The notes beneath the pieces were generated by a model. The model was not told the origin of the DNA, made no database searches, and saw only the letters and a program-made list of their open reading frames with translations. A program made the position numbers and the translations under genes. Below, piece after piece: positions 1 through 7,907 of a stretch of DNA of 33,250 bases. The stretch is from an uncultured Saprospiraceae bacterium. GTDB taxonomy: Bacteria > Bacteroidota > Bacteroidia > Chitinophagales > Saprospiraceae. The stretch is taken from assembly GCA_938007965.1 (NCBI GenBank), contig CALLMH010000051.1, positions 1-33,250 of the forward strand, in the 5' to 3' direction. Position 1 is the stretch's first letter, and every line of letters starts with the position of its first letter.

Positions 1-299
1 GTAAAGTCTTGAGATAAGAGATGGCTTGTTTAGCAAACACTCGTTTTTTGTTTCGTTTTTGGGTCAAGCCAAAAATGAAAGCCCGAACGGCGAGTGGAAG
101 TTTAGGTTGAAATTTATTACCTCATATTTACGTAAAATCAAGCGTAAACGGCGTATTCATTTAGCAGTAAACGGTGCGAAGGGCTATATAAATAAGGATA
201 TTCAGATCTACTGAATATCCCTTCATATCTGCTCACTATCACAGAAATAATTTCGAACTCAAAGGGATAGAAACCAAAAAGACTGTAATTAAATCATCA
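1..299. other. Intergenic stretch with repeat-like sequence
   Basis: No convincing gene is seen. A 62-codon frame at 26-214 (+) is open. Its reading (FVSFLGQAKNE...) is basic and low in complexity and resembles the spurious ORFs that intergenic repeats of Bacteroidota produce, so I do not call it a gene. The stretch ends in the hairpin at 196-220 and then about 75 bp of AT-rich sequence before the stop codon of the convergent acyltransferase gene. Confidence 0.4.
196..220. terminator. Perfect 10-bp hairpin, possible terminator
   Basis: GGATATTCAG (196-205), loop ATCTA, then CTGAATATCC (211-220). It lies in the gap before the minus-strand acyltransferase stop at 300. The T-run after it is weak in either direction, so it may be a repeat-borne palindrome rather than a terminator. 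A related GGATATTC...ATATCCCTTC segment occurs at 28592-28620. Confidence 0.35.
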
Positions 300-1526
300 T
301 CATTTGAATGGACTTCTAGGCGTCCAATTGGCATCCGGTTTAAAATAATCTAATGCCCGAGATACGCCTTTATTAAATATTGGGTTTATGACTCGCATAT
401 AGAGATACATTTCATGAGCTTCAGCTCCAATAGAACTTTTGATTTCCATTGCTGTTCGAGAGAGAATAAGCTTATTTGCTTTTGAAGCGATCGCATCTTC
501 GACTAGATCGTACAACATATTAAGATATAATTGGCATTCTTTATTACATACAGGATCGTATCCCAGGAAGTGCGCATCCAAATCTCCATGACTTAAGATA
601 TTAGTATAATAACCAACCATCTTCCCATTTTGGAAGTATGCAATCAATTTCATACGATCCCCAAGATGCCTCTGTAAGCTATAGAAGTAGTTTTTCGGTA
701 ATATGAAAAGATTAAATCCAGCTTGATTGGCAACGTTTTGATACAATCCAGAGATGTCGTCCGTATACTCTTTTATTTCTTTTAATGAAAGTTGGCGTTT
801 CTCTAGTGTCTCAGCCTTTTTCCTAGCCCTTCGGACCCTTACTCGATACTTAGATTTCATACTCATCAGATAATCATCGAATGTAGCCCATGCGTCAGAG
901 ATATCTAACACCATGTTAGGCTGCACTTGAAACTCAGAGAAATCCCAATCTAGATTAGTTGGTTTTTCATCGACGGTATAATCTTTTAATAATACAGCAG
1001 ATACTTTTAATTTTTCATTTTTTAGTGCTGTTACTAATTCATCACTTACCTCATCTACTAACGAGAATAAATCATCAATATCTAGCTCTGAATCAAACTG
1101 AAATCCATTATTCCCAGTGAGAGTCATGTTTCCATTTACAAGAACATATTTATTGACTCCCTTAGCTAGAAAACTTTTGATGCTGTGCCACAAATTATTT
1201 TTGAACCCACTTGTGATATAAGTATCAAGTCTAAGGCTCAGATAGAGATTGATTTTTTTTAATTGGTAATATACGACACCTACGACTTGATTGTCTTTTT
1301 TTACTATTGCGTACCTATACTGAGTCCCTGAAGGCGGAGCCTCCTCCAAAGCCGATAAGAATGAAGATTTTAAAAACAAATTCTCTCCCGAATGTAGATT
1401 CCATTCTTCAGAAATCTCACTAATAGTATTATAGAATGAAACTGAAAACCCAATAGATTTCAATGAAAAATTATTTGATGTACCTAGTTTACTCAATTTA
1501 CAATATACTATTAAAATGTTGGACAA
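300..1526 (-). CDS. FemAB/GNAT-type acyltransferase family protein
   Basis: A 408-codon frame resembling the GNAT-fold proteins of Bacteroidota related to FemAB/peptidoglycan-bridge aminoacyltransferases. The N-terminal half (about residues 25-190) reads as one alpha/beta module. A very basic stretch, MKSKYRVRVRRARKK (about residues 223-237), precedes the C-terminal acyltransferase half with FNLFILPKNYF and a terminal beta/alpha part. No signal peptide is seen, so it is probably cytoplasmic. The frame opens with TTG at 1526, and no ATG occurs until residue 134, which is inside the fold. A non-ATG start is therefore likely, and its exact position is uncertain. The substrate cannot be read from sequence. 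It is co-directional with the lipoprotein gene upstream (ATG at 2064) but separated from it by about 45 bp. Confidence 0.65.
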   Translation of the reverse strand: MSNILIVYCKLSKLGTSNNFSLKSIGFSVSFYNTISEISEEWNLHSGENLFLKSSFLSALEEAPPSGTQYRYAIVKKDNQVVGVVYYQLKKINLYLSLRLDTYITSGFKNNLWHSIKSFLAKGVNKYVLVNGNMTLTGNNGFQFDSELDIDDLFSLVDEVSDELVTALKNEKLKVSAVLLKDYTVDEKPTNLDWDFSEFQVQPNMVLDISDAWATFDDYLMSMKSKYRVRVRRARKKAETLEKRQLSLKEIKEYTDDISGLYQNVANQAGFNLFILPKNYFYSLQRHLGDRMKLIAYFQNGKMVGYYTNILSHGDLDAHFLGYDPVCNKECQLYLNMLYDLVEDAIASKANKLILSRTAMEIKSSIGAEAHEMYLYMRVINPIFNKGVSRALDYFKPDANWTPRSPFK

Positions 1527-1572
1527 TTAGGCACGAAGATAGCTACCATGATCTAAAGAAATATACGTTCGA

Positions 1573-2064
1573 TTAATTTTGTAAATAATTAATAGCTGAC
1601 TTTTCATTTTCCCATGATTTGAGCGCTACTCTATTGTCACCTTTTCTATTGATTAGATATTGTTCTATGATCCACTTCGCACTGCTGTGCACAGTAGAGA
1701 ACTCATCAAACCCCTTTGCATTTATTGTAGTGTGTTGTTCATCGGTTGGGACACCTAATACGTAAGTCTTAAGCGAATCATTTTCTATTAATCGTACAGC
1801 ACCGAGAGGCAATACGGACACATTACTCCCGACCTCAATTCTATCTGAGATTACCAATATTTTTTTATCATTGATCTCTGATATATTGACTGGCGAAGGC
1901 AGAAAACCAAAAGACGATCCCCAGCTATCTCCTGCCGAGTGGATTATTTTTGTCAAAAACACCCCATCTTCTGAAACACCATCTGAAGAATCTACCTTCT
2001 CCCCACCACAAGAAAATAAAATAAATGTCACAAATACAACTATATATACATGATGTAATTTCAT
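1573..2064 (-). CDS. Lipoprotein, degenerate family I inorganic pyrophosphatase homologue
   Basis: 163 aa from the ATG at 2064. This start is preferred to the upstream ATG at 2091 because it places MKLHHVYIVV directly before a lipoprotein signal with lipobox FSC (Cys19). The mature part aligns by eye with the lipoprotein pyrophosphatases of Bacteroidota. FGFLPS (52-57) matches the YGFIPS motif, KILVIS (68-73) the DVLVIS strand, VLGVPTDE (102-109) the IIAVPADE strand, and the WIIEQYLINRKG helix (131-142) and a W...A...L end also match. The metal-binding DGDxLD motif reads EINDKK (64-69), and the D-x-K pair before the VPTD strand and the tyrosine of the YK pair (here R140-K141) are also changed. 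The N-terminal catalytic strands are nearly absent. I infer a non-catalytic surface lipoprotein; the homology is judged by eye only. Confidence 0.6.
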   Translation of the reverse strand: MKLHHVYIVVFVTFILFSCGGEKVDSSDGVSEDGVFLTKIIHSAGDSWGSSFGFLPSPVNISEINDKKILVISDRIEVGSNVSVLPLGAVRLIENDSLKTYVLGVPTDEQHTTINAKGFDEFSTVHSSAKWIIEQYLINRKGDNRVALKSWENEKSAINYLQN

Positions 2065-2355
2065 AATATGAATTTGATCCAAAGGTAACATTTCTAAATT
2101 AACTAATAATATATCTGCATATAGTTTTCACTTATCACCCTCTATCAAACAGTTTTCTACTTAGGAGATAAGATTGACGACTATAATATATCAATAGTAT
2201 ATAAATTTGTATCATTTTTGTATTTCATTCGTCAGTATACTGATAAAACGCTCGGAAAAATTCTCCAAGGTCAAGAGTAAAAACATAAAACACGTCAAAG
2301 GAGTAAACAATTGTAAATAAATTCCTGATCTAACAGTCTAAAAATAATCAATAAT
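2065..2355. promoter_or_regulatory. Divergent AT-rich intergenic region
   Basis: A 291-bp gap between two divergent lipoprotein genes must hold both promoters. On the plus strand, TAAATTTG (2202-2209) fits the Bacteroidota -7 consensus TAnnTTTG. A TTG at 2174-2176 lies upstream, but the 25-bp spacer is longer than the usual 19-21. No other clear structure is seen. Confidence 0.3.
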
Positions 2356-3099
2356 ATGAAAACATACATTTCACTTTTAGTTATAAGTATTTCATTACTA
2401 GCTTTTTCATGTAATAGCACAAAACGTATCACAAATCTGGACCAAGATGAGGTGAGATTCAGTTTAGAGAAGGGTGTATGTTTTGGTAACTGCCCTACTT
2501 ATAGATTAACGATCAATCAAGGAGGCTATGCTACCTTGGAAGGGTTCGCCAACATCAACAAACTTGGGGTACATGGAAAACAACTATCAAAGGAGCAATT
2601 CGAGATACTTGAAGATGAATTTATGAAGTCAAATTTTGAGACTTTCCCCCTCGAATATAAAAGTCAAATACCAGATCTACCTTCTAATGCCATAGGATAT
2701 CATAATGGAACTGCATATAAAATTGTGACAGGTAAAGAAGATAGACCTGAAGAATTAATGCAGCTTCAGTTTTTACTAGAAAAAATAGTAGATAGTGGAG
2801 GCTGGAAAATACTACAAAGCCCAAAAGAAGTAAATCAATCTAAAAAGCCTGAAGTGGTGGAGATATTCGATGAAGTGATCATAGAACCAATCCCAGGCAC
2901 ACAGATCGCTAAGTGGTTAGAATCTATGGATAAATATGGAGTACGTCTAAAGAAGAAAATCGCACCGACACTCAACCTATATCTAATCACTTACGATTCT
3001 AAGCTGATATCATCGGACGAATTTCTCAACACTCTTAAGCGAGATGAAAACATAAAGACCGCAGAATTCAATAAAAAAACACAGAGAAGAAGAGGTTGA
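2356..3099 (+). CDS. DUF6438-type lipoprotein with C-terminal propeptide-like module
   Basis: 247 aa. A lipoprotein signal (LLAFSC, Cys19) predicts anchoring in an envelope membrane. Residues about 33-150 match the DUF6438 pattern: VRFSLEKGVCFGNCPTYRLTI with its CxxxC pair (Cys42, Cys46), then a GY/G-rich beta hairpin and a LSKEQFEILEDEF helix. The function of that domain is not known to me. After a linker (about 155-180), residues 181-245 look like the inhibitor-I9/subtilisin propeptide module common in secreted Bacteroidota proteases (APTLNLYLITYD, then SSDEFLNTLKRDENIKTAEF and a basic TQRRR end). No protease domain follows. The gene stands alone, with a promoter gap before it and a small ORF plus terminator after it. 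Confidence 0.65.
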   Translation: MKTYISLLVISISLLAFSCNSTKRITNLDQDEVRFSLEKGVCFGNCPTYRLTINQGGYATLEGFANINKLGVHGKQLSKEQFEILEDEFMKSNFETFPLEYKSQIPDLPSNAIGYHNGTAYKIVTGKEDRPEELMQLQFLLEKIVDSGGWKILQSPKEVNQSKKPEVVEIFDEVIIEPIPGTQIAKWLESMDKYGVRLKKKIAPTLNLYLITYDSKLISSDEFLNTLKRDENIKTAEFNKKTQRRRG

Positions 3100-3215
3100 T
3101 AAATACTGCATATTTGAAAACTCAGCACTTTTAGAGTCTCTTAAGATATTTTACAAATTTATTAACAATTGATACATACCAAATCACTAATTTCTATCAT
3201 CTATATAGTGTAAAT

Positions 3216-3299
3216 ATGACGGAGCAATTCTTGATTCAAAGTGATCCTGATTTACAAGAGATAGTAAAGATAGTAGATAGTTTTTTCATGCTTTTTTGA
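3216..3299 (+). CDS. Possible 27-aa small protein or leader peptide
   Basis: ATG (3216) to TGA (3299), encoding MTEQFLIQSDPDLQEIVKIV and then a hydrophobic tail ending FFMLF. The acidic first half and hydrophobic end would suit a tiny membrane-associated peptide. The ORF ends four bases before a perfect terminator-like hairpin, so the unit looks like a short transcript of its own or an attenuated leader of the downstream gene. It is not rich in one amino acid, which argues against classic ribosome-stalling attenuation. It may also be chance, because an ORF this short carries little statistical weight. Confidence 0.3.
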   Translation: MTEQFLIQSDPDLQEIVKIVDSFFMLF

Positions 3300-3302
3300 A
3301 TA

Positions 3303-3330
3303 TTGCCGACAAGATGTTGTCGGCAATTTC
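3303..3330 (+). terminator. Strong intrinsic-terminator-like hairpin
   Basis: TTGCCGACAA (3303-3312), loop GATG, then TTGTCGGCAA (3317-3326), followed by TTTC and ATTTTAT. This is a perfect 10-bp stem with a tetraloop. It lies 85 bp before the PLP-enzyme start and just after the small ORF, so it could end the upstream transcript or act as a conditional element in the leader. Confidence 0.65.
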
Positions 3331-3411
3331 ATTTTATAGAGGTTTTTCTTTATTGATACTCTTATTAGTCTATCGTATCTCTTACTTTCACGATTATAAA
3401 ACAATAACAGT

Positions 3412-4602
3412 ATGAAAGATCATATATCATTCGATTCGCTGTGTGTGAAAGAATACAAAAGAAACGTAAGCACAAAGCCGCATCAGCTCCCTATATATGC
3501 CACATCATCATTTGAGTTTGATTCTCTAGATCAAGGTATAGATATATTCACAGGAGAAGAAAAAGGACACTCATATAGCAGGTACGGAAATCCAACTGTC
3601 GATACCGTGGCGACCAAACTTGCTGAAATGGAAGCCTTCGGCACCCAATTAACCCCTTACGGATTTTTGACCAGTTCTGGAATGAGTGCGATAAGTACAT
3701 TGATATTAAGTACTCTACAAAAAGGGGATAAAGTACTGACTCAAAGTAATCTTTATGGAGGCACGACCAACTTATTCAACGATGTATTGGTCCAATTGGG
3801 CATAGAGCCAGTATTCATCAATATGCAGGATAAAGATACCATCCAAAAGCATATTGATACTGATACGACAATAAAAATGGTCTATATAGAAACGCCTGCC
3901 AACCCAACCATGGCATGTATAGATATAAAATGGCTTGCAGAATATGCCAAGTCCAAAAATGTACTGACAGCTATAGACAATACATTCTGTACACCCATCA
4001 TCCAACAACCACTCGCTCTAGGTATCGATTTCGTAGTCCATAGTACGACCAAATATATCAATGGACACGGTAATTCTATAGCGGGCATCATCATTGGTCA
4101 TAAAGCCGATTATCATAAGAAGATATGGAATACACTCAAACTCGTAGGGTCGACTTGTAATCCCTGGGATGCTTGGTTGATCAATAACGGTGTAAAAACA
4201 CTGGCACTGAGGATGGAAAGACACTCTAGCAACGCACAAACTCTAGCCGAACACTTAGAGTCTCATAATAAGGTAGGTACTGTCAATTATAATGGCCTAA
4301 CTTCTCACCCTGATCACGAACTCGCTAAATCACAAATGAAAGGATTCGGTGGAATGCTTAGTTTTGAAGTTAAGTCAGGTATGGAAGGCGCTCGTAATCT
4401 TATGAATAGGCTAAAGTTTTGTTCGCTGGCACCTACCCTCGGTGATGTAGATACACTGGTACTGCACCCTGCGAGTAGTTCGCATCTTAATGTGGACAAA
4501 GAAGTAAGAGAAGCAAATGGTATCAGTGATGGACTTATCAGAGTATCTGTAGGTATAGAAAGTATCGAAGATATCTGGGCAGATATTAATCAAGCTCTCT
4601 AA
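3412..4602 (+). CDS. Cys/Met-metabolism PLP-dependent lyase/transferase
   Basis: 396 aa, full length for the family that includes methionine gamma-lyase, cystathionine gamma-synthase and O-acetylhomoserine sulfhydrylase. The family signature is clear. YSRYGNPT (about 55-62) holds the Tyr/Arg that bind the cofactor phosphate of the neighbouring subunit. SSGMSAI forms the phosphate-binding turn. YIETPANPT and IDNTFCTP supply the Asp that holds the PLP nitrogen. HSTTKYINGH contains the Schiff-base lysine, Lys214. The C-terminal half has the SLGDVDTLVLHPASSSH-like motif (here APTLGDVDTLVLHPASSSHL). It acts in the cytoplasm on sulfur amino acids, but sequence alone does not tell lyase from synthase. 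It converges on the ABC ATPase gene with a 23-bp gap and no visible terminator. Confidence 0.9.
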   Translation: MKDHISFDSLCVKEYKRNVSTKPHQLPIYATSSFEFDSLDQGIDIFTGEEKGHSYSRYGNPTVDTVATKLAEMEAFGTQLTPYGFLTSSGMSAISTLILSTLQKGDKVLTQSNLYGGTTNLFNDVLVQLGIEPVFINMQDKDTIQKHIDTDTTIKMVYIETPANPTMACIDIKWLAEYAKSKNVLTAIDNTFCTPIIQQPLALGIDFVVHSTTKYINGHGNSIAGIIIGHKADYHKKIWNTLKLVGSTCNPWDAWLINNGVKTLALRMERHSSNAQTLAEHLESHNKVGTVNYNGLTSHPDHELAKSQMKGFGGMLSFEVKSGMEGARNLMNRLKFCSLAPTLGDVDTLVLHPASSSHLNVDKEVREANGISDGLIRVSVGIESIEDIWADINQAL

Positions 4603-4625
4603 TCACGAAATAGTAGCTTATTGTA

Positions 4626-6356
4626 TCACCTTGGGATAGAATCGATCAACATCTGAGTGTATGCTTGTGTAGGATTATTAATCACGGATTCGACATCTCC
4701 TCGTTCCACTATTTTACCATTCTGCATCACCATCACACGATCAGCTATAAACTTGATCACAGATAAATCATGACTGATAAAGATGTAACTAAGATCAAAC
4801 TCATCTTTTAAATCCTGAAGCAGATTGAGCACTTGTGCCTGTACAGATACATCAAGAGCAGATACAGATTCATCGCATAATATAAACTTAGGGTTGAGTC
4901 CGAGCGATCTAGCTATACAGATACGCTGGCGCTGCCCACCTGAGAATTGGTGTGGATATCGCTTGAAATGGTCAGGCTCCATACCCACCTTCTCTAGTAG
5001 GTCTATCACTTTTTCTTTTCGTTCGGCTCTATTTCTATACAGATTATGCACCGTGAGAGGTTCCATAATCGCCTCTCCTACTGTCATCCTAGGATTAAGA
5101 GACGAATATGGATCTTGAAAAATAATCTGAAAATCCTTCCTTAGATCTCTTAATTTCTTCTTTCCCATTGAGAATAGATCCTTCCCTTCAAATATAGCTG
5201 ATCCAGAAGTTGCTTGATCAAGACAGAGTAGTACACGTCCTAATGTAGACTTACCACATCCTGATTCGCCAACTAGACCTATACTTTCTCCCTTTCGTAA
5301 GGCAAATGAAACATCATCCACGGCCTTGACAAACTCAGTTGGCTTTCCAAAAAAGTTCGTCTTTGATGGATAGTATTTTTTGATATTCTTAGCTTCTAAA
5401 ATAATGGGGTTCTGATCTAAATCCTGCAGGTGAGACTGATATGTATCATCAGATTGGATGAGAGATGTGACATAAGCTTCATGTTTGGATTCATCCATAC
5501 TCACAAAATCACCAACAATCGGCAAACGAGAATATCGCCTATCCAATGGTGGTCTACAGGCCAACAATCCCTTCGTATACGGATGTTTAGGATTATTAAA
5601 TACTTCATCAATAGGACCGTACTCCATGACCTCTCCTTTCTGCATGACCAGCACCATATCGGCTATTTGATTGATTACGCCTAGATCATGGGTAATGAAT
5701 ATTGTAGAATTTCCGTTTTCTCTATTGAGGTCGATCAGTAGATCTATGATCACTTTCTGCACTGTTACATCTAAGGCGGTAGTCGGTTCGTCTGCGATCA
5801 ATATCTTTGGCTTGCAACTTATAGCCATAGCGATCATCACCCTTTGTAATTGACCTCCTGATAGTTGGTGAGGATACGATTTATATATTCTATTAGGATC
5901 AGGAAGCTGTACTTTTTCGAACAAATTAAGCACCTCTAACTTGATCTTGTGCCTATCCCAATCTGTATGAAGCTCTAGCATTTCTGCTACTTGCCTGCCA
6001 CACTTATGGGATGGATTGAGCGAGGTCATCGGCTCCTGGAATATCATGGCGATTTCCTTCCCTCTATATTTTCTTATCTCTGATTCGTTGAGGTCAAGTA
6101 GATTCTGATTCTGACCATCAAATTTCACCTGCCCTGATTCGTATATACCTGGAGGTGTCGGTACTAACTTGAGTAAAGCCATAGAACTGACAGACTTACC
6201 AGAACCCGACTCCCCTACTATGCCCAATGTTTCTCCTTTGGCCAATTTATAACTCAGACCATTGACGGCTATATGTCTAGCCCCATCTGAAGTAAAACTG
6301 ATCTTTAGATTTTCAACTTCTAATATTGGATTTTCTTCTGTATTTGAATCTAACAA
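4626..6356 (-). CDS. Double-NBD peptide/nickel-type ABC transporter ATPase (DppD-DppF fusion)
   Basis: 576 aa with two complete nucleotide-binding domains in tandem, as in YejF or GsiA. NBD1 has Walker A GESGSGKS (48-55), signature LSGGQ (165-169), Walker B ILIADE (185-190) and switch His in ITHD. NBD2 has Walker A GESGCGKS (363-370), signature FSGGQ (471-475), Walker B FILCDE (491-496) and ISHD. An oligopeptide-type C-terminal motif (HPYTKGLL) follows NBD1. It should energise an oligopeptide importer at the inner membrane, but no permease or binding protein is in this window. The first codon available is TTG at 6356, since the upstream frame reaches a stop at 6411-6413 without an ATG. The AAA ATPase gene ends 80 bp upstream on the same strand. 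Confidence 0.92.
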   Translation of the reverse strand: MLDSNTEENPILEVENLKISFTSDGARHIAVNGLSYKLAKGETLGIVGESGSGKSVSSMALLKLVPTPPGIYESGQVKFDGQNQNLLDLNESEIRKYRGKEIAMIFQEPMTSLNPSHKCGRQVAEMLELHTDWDRHKIKLEVLNLFEKVQLPDPNRIYKSYPHQLSGGQLQRVMIAMAISCKPKILIADEPTTALDVTVQKVIIDLLIDLNRENGNSTIFITHDLGVINQIADMVLVMQKGEVMEYGPIDEVFNNPKHPYTKGLLACRPPLDRRYSRLPIVGDFVSMDESKHEAYVTSLIQSDDTYQSHLQDLDQNPIILEAKNIKKYYPSKTNFFGKPTEFVKAVDDVSFALRKGESIGLVGESGCGKSTLGRVLLCLDQATSGSAIFEGKDLFSMGKKKLRDLRKDFQIIFQDPYSSLNPRMTVGEAIMEPLTVHNLYRNRAERKEKVIDLLEKVGMEPDHFKRYPHQFSGGQRQRICIARSLGLNPKFILCDESVSALDVSVQAQVLNLLQDLKDEFDLSYIFISHDLSVIKFIADRVMVMQNGKIVERGDVESVINNPTQAYTQMLIDSIPR

Positions 6357-6436
6357 TTGCGGATAAGGATTTAGTAATGCTCGAAAGATATATAGATTTT
6401 TTGAATTCGGTTATTTGGTCATATTATTATTCATTC

Positions 6437-7555
6437 TCAAATCATCATTATCCATCGTCTGAGGAATATATCATCAATCTCATAGTAAGACTTTTCATTG
6501 TTGTACACATTGTAGAATATATTGTTCTCCAGACAGGTCTGGACCGCTCTACGAATGATCGATGAATTAGTAAATCCGTATTTCTTCATAAAGTACTTTC
6601 CATAAGGAGCTTCTATCTCTCCTTCCTTTGCAAATGCCTCTATCACCCTCCATTGTCCAGGAGTTACCAGTCTTCGAATTGTATAATATATTTCGTCTTT
6701 CTCTCGGAGTATTGTTTCCTTCACTAACCGTATATCGTCGATTTCCAAGTTCTTTTTGTCCAGACTATATAGTCTATTCATGACCATCTGGATATTGAAT
6801 GTTCTATAGTTGCACCACTCAATGATTTCACGAATATTCTCATCCGATATTTTCTTTTTCCCTTTTTTGAAATGACTTTGAATAAACGCTAGGTATAAGT
6901 TTGGTTCTATTCTGTCGAGTCGCATATATTGACCAAAACTATAGAACGGTCGATCTTTATTCTCAAACATTTGCATCAACATATGCTGATCACTTCCAGA
7001 AAATATAAATGATATATTGGGCAAAGTTTGAAGCATAGTTCTCAACTGTGCTTCTACATTTTTTTCTTCGTAGTTCTGTATTTGTTGAAATTCGTCAAAT
7101 GCCAGTACAATCTTCTTTTTTGTATTCGTTAGCACTTGTATTAATTCACCAAATGTCTTAATCCGCAACTCTTCTTTTGTGATATCAAAAGATACCGTTG
7201 GCTGACCTGATAATTCGTCGAATGTCATTGCTGGCCGTAGGCTTTTTATTCCATCCCACACTTTTTTACCAATAGAAGTATCATTATTGATTGATCGTAA
7301 TATAGCGCTAGCTGTATAACTTACTAAATCATTCATATTATTAGTGGGTAATAGATCAACCCACACATTGAGGCTTTTCTTCCCTAACTTATGGTACACA
7401 TGTGTAATAAGTGCAGACTTCCCCATCCGTCGCCTCCCATATATTACAAGATCACGCCCATTATTGATAGCCGACAAAATCTTCGCTGACTCTTCTTCTC
7501 TATCACAGAAGTATTCTGCCCCTAAGTATCCTTTTGTCAAAAACGGATTCAACAT
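6437..7555 (-). CDS. AAA/STAND-like ATPase with C-terminal winged helix
   Basis: 372 aa from the ATG at 7555 (MLNPFLTKGYLGAEYFCDRE). The frame stays open for 47 more codons, but these read as Tyr/Ile/Leu-only sequence and coincide with the AT-rich iterated region, so I exclude them. The protein resembles the archaeal-type ATPases (Pfam ATPase_2). It has Walker A GRRRMGKS (40-47), Walker B IVLAFDEFQ (149-157) and sensor-like FIFSGSDQHML (183-193). Its C-terminal winged-helix part (about 295-372) contains TPGQWRVIEAFAKEG and SSIIRRAVQTCLENN. Many such proteins occur as solitary genes of unknown role in Bacteroidota. The only notable context is the iterated palindromic DNA just upstream, which hints at autoregulation. 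Confidence 0.85.
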   Translation of the reverse strand: MLNPFLTKGYLGAEYFCDREEESAKILSAINNGRDLVIYGRRRMGKSALITHVYHKLGKKSLNVWVDLLPTNNMNDLVSYTASAILRSINNDTSIGKKVWDGIKSLRPAMTFDELSGQPTVSFDITKEELRIKTFGELIQVLTNTKKKIVLAFDEFQQIQNYEEKNVEAQLRTMLQTLPNISFIFSGSDQHMLMQMFENKDRPFYSFGQYMRLDRIEPNLYLAFIQSHFKKGKKKISDENIREIIEWCNYRTFNIQMVMNRLYSLDKKNLEIDDIRLVKETILREKDEIYYTIRRLVTPGQWRVIEAFAKEGEIEAPYGKYFMKKYGFTNSSIIRRAVQTCLENNIFYNVYNNEKSYYEIDDIFLRRWIMMI

Positions 7556-7907
7556 ATCTTCAAACAGTTTACATTCTAGCCAAAAATATAGATATTTTAT
7601 GATATACACTAATAATATTACACAAAGTAAAATACAAAAGTAATAATACAAATAGTAATATACATATACTAATATACATATTGCAATATACATCATGTAT
7701 ATTATAAGGTGTTTATATATTTATATTATTGAAATACAGCGAATTAAATCAAAACACTGATTATATAGACATATAAAAAAGTGCATGATTGAAATGATTA
7801 TCCAGATTAAACACAACTACGCATTTGAAATGAGACCCCGAAAAAAACTAAATATTAGAAGTAATAGCGCAAAGATCTACGGCACTGAAGACACTGTAAC
7901 TCCTCAA
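7556..7907. other. 352-bp intergenic region upstream of the AAA ATPase
   Basis: This region lies between the mqnE stop and the AAA ATPase start, both on the minus strand. It is very AT-rich and holds the 14-bp direct repeats and 19-bp palindrome at 7657-7703. No ORF or strong terminator for mqnE is seen. Confidence 0.5.
7657..7703. repeat. 14-bp iterated motif plus 19-bp palindrome (candidate operator)
   Basis: AATATACAT occurs at 7657-7665, 7671-7679 and 7685-7693, at an exact 14-bp spacing. The third copy is followed by its inverted copy ATGTATATT (7695-7703) around one central C. A degenerate fourth copy may lie at 7643-7651. The array ends about 100 bp before the AAA ATPase ATG at 7555. 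Regular spacing plus a terminal palindrome suggests cooperative binding of a protein, perhaps the winged-helix ATPase itself (inference). Confidence 0.5.

Larger units (their letters stand above)
3100..3411. other. Intergenic region with small ORF and hairpin
   Basis: 312 bp between the DUF6438 lipoprotein gene and the PLP-enzyme gene. It contains an ATG-initiated 27-codon ORF (3216-3299) and, four bases after its stop, a strong hairpin (3303-3326). The last 85 bp before the PLP-enzyme ATG are AT-rich and would be its proximal leader. Confidence 0.5.

Noticed and set aside
26-214. 62-codon plus-strand ORF
   Set aside because: Basic, low-complexity reading across a hairpin-bearing, repeat-like stretch. 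No family features, and it resembles spurious ORFs made by intergenic repeats.
7556-7696. 47-residue hydrophobic N-terminal extension of the AAA ATPase, looking like a membrane anchor
   Set aside because: It is the translation of the AT-rich 14-bp iterated array. The ATG at 7555 starts a complete domain in the usual way.
6437-7703. AAA ATPase plus iterated DNA as a defence system or plasmid-type replication/partition module
   Set aside because: No nuclease, methylase, toxin, integrase or partner gene lies next to it; its neighbours are an ABC transporter ATPase and mqnE. Only an autoregulation idea is kept.
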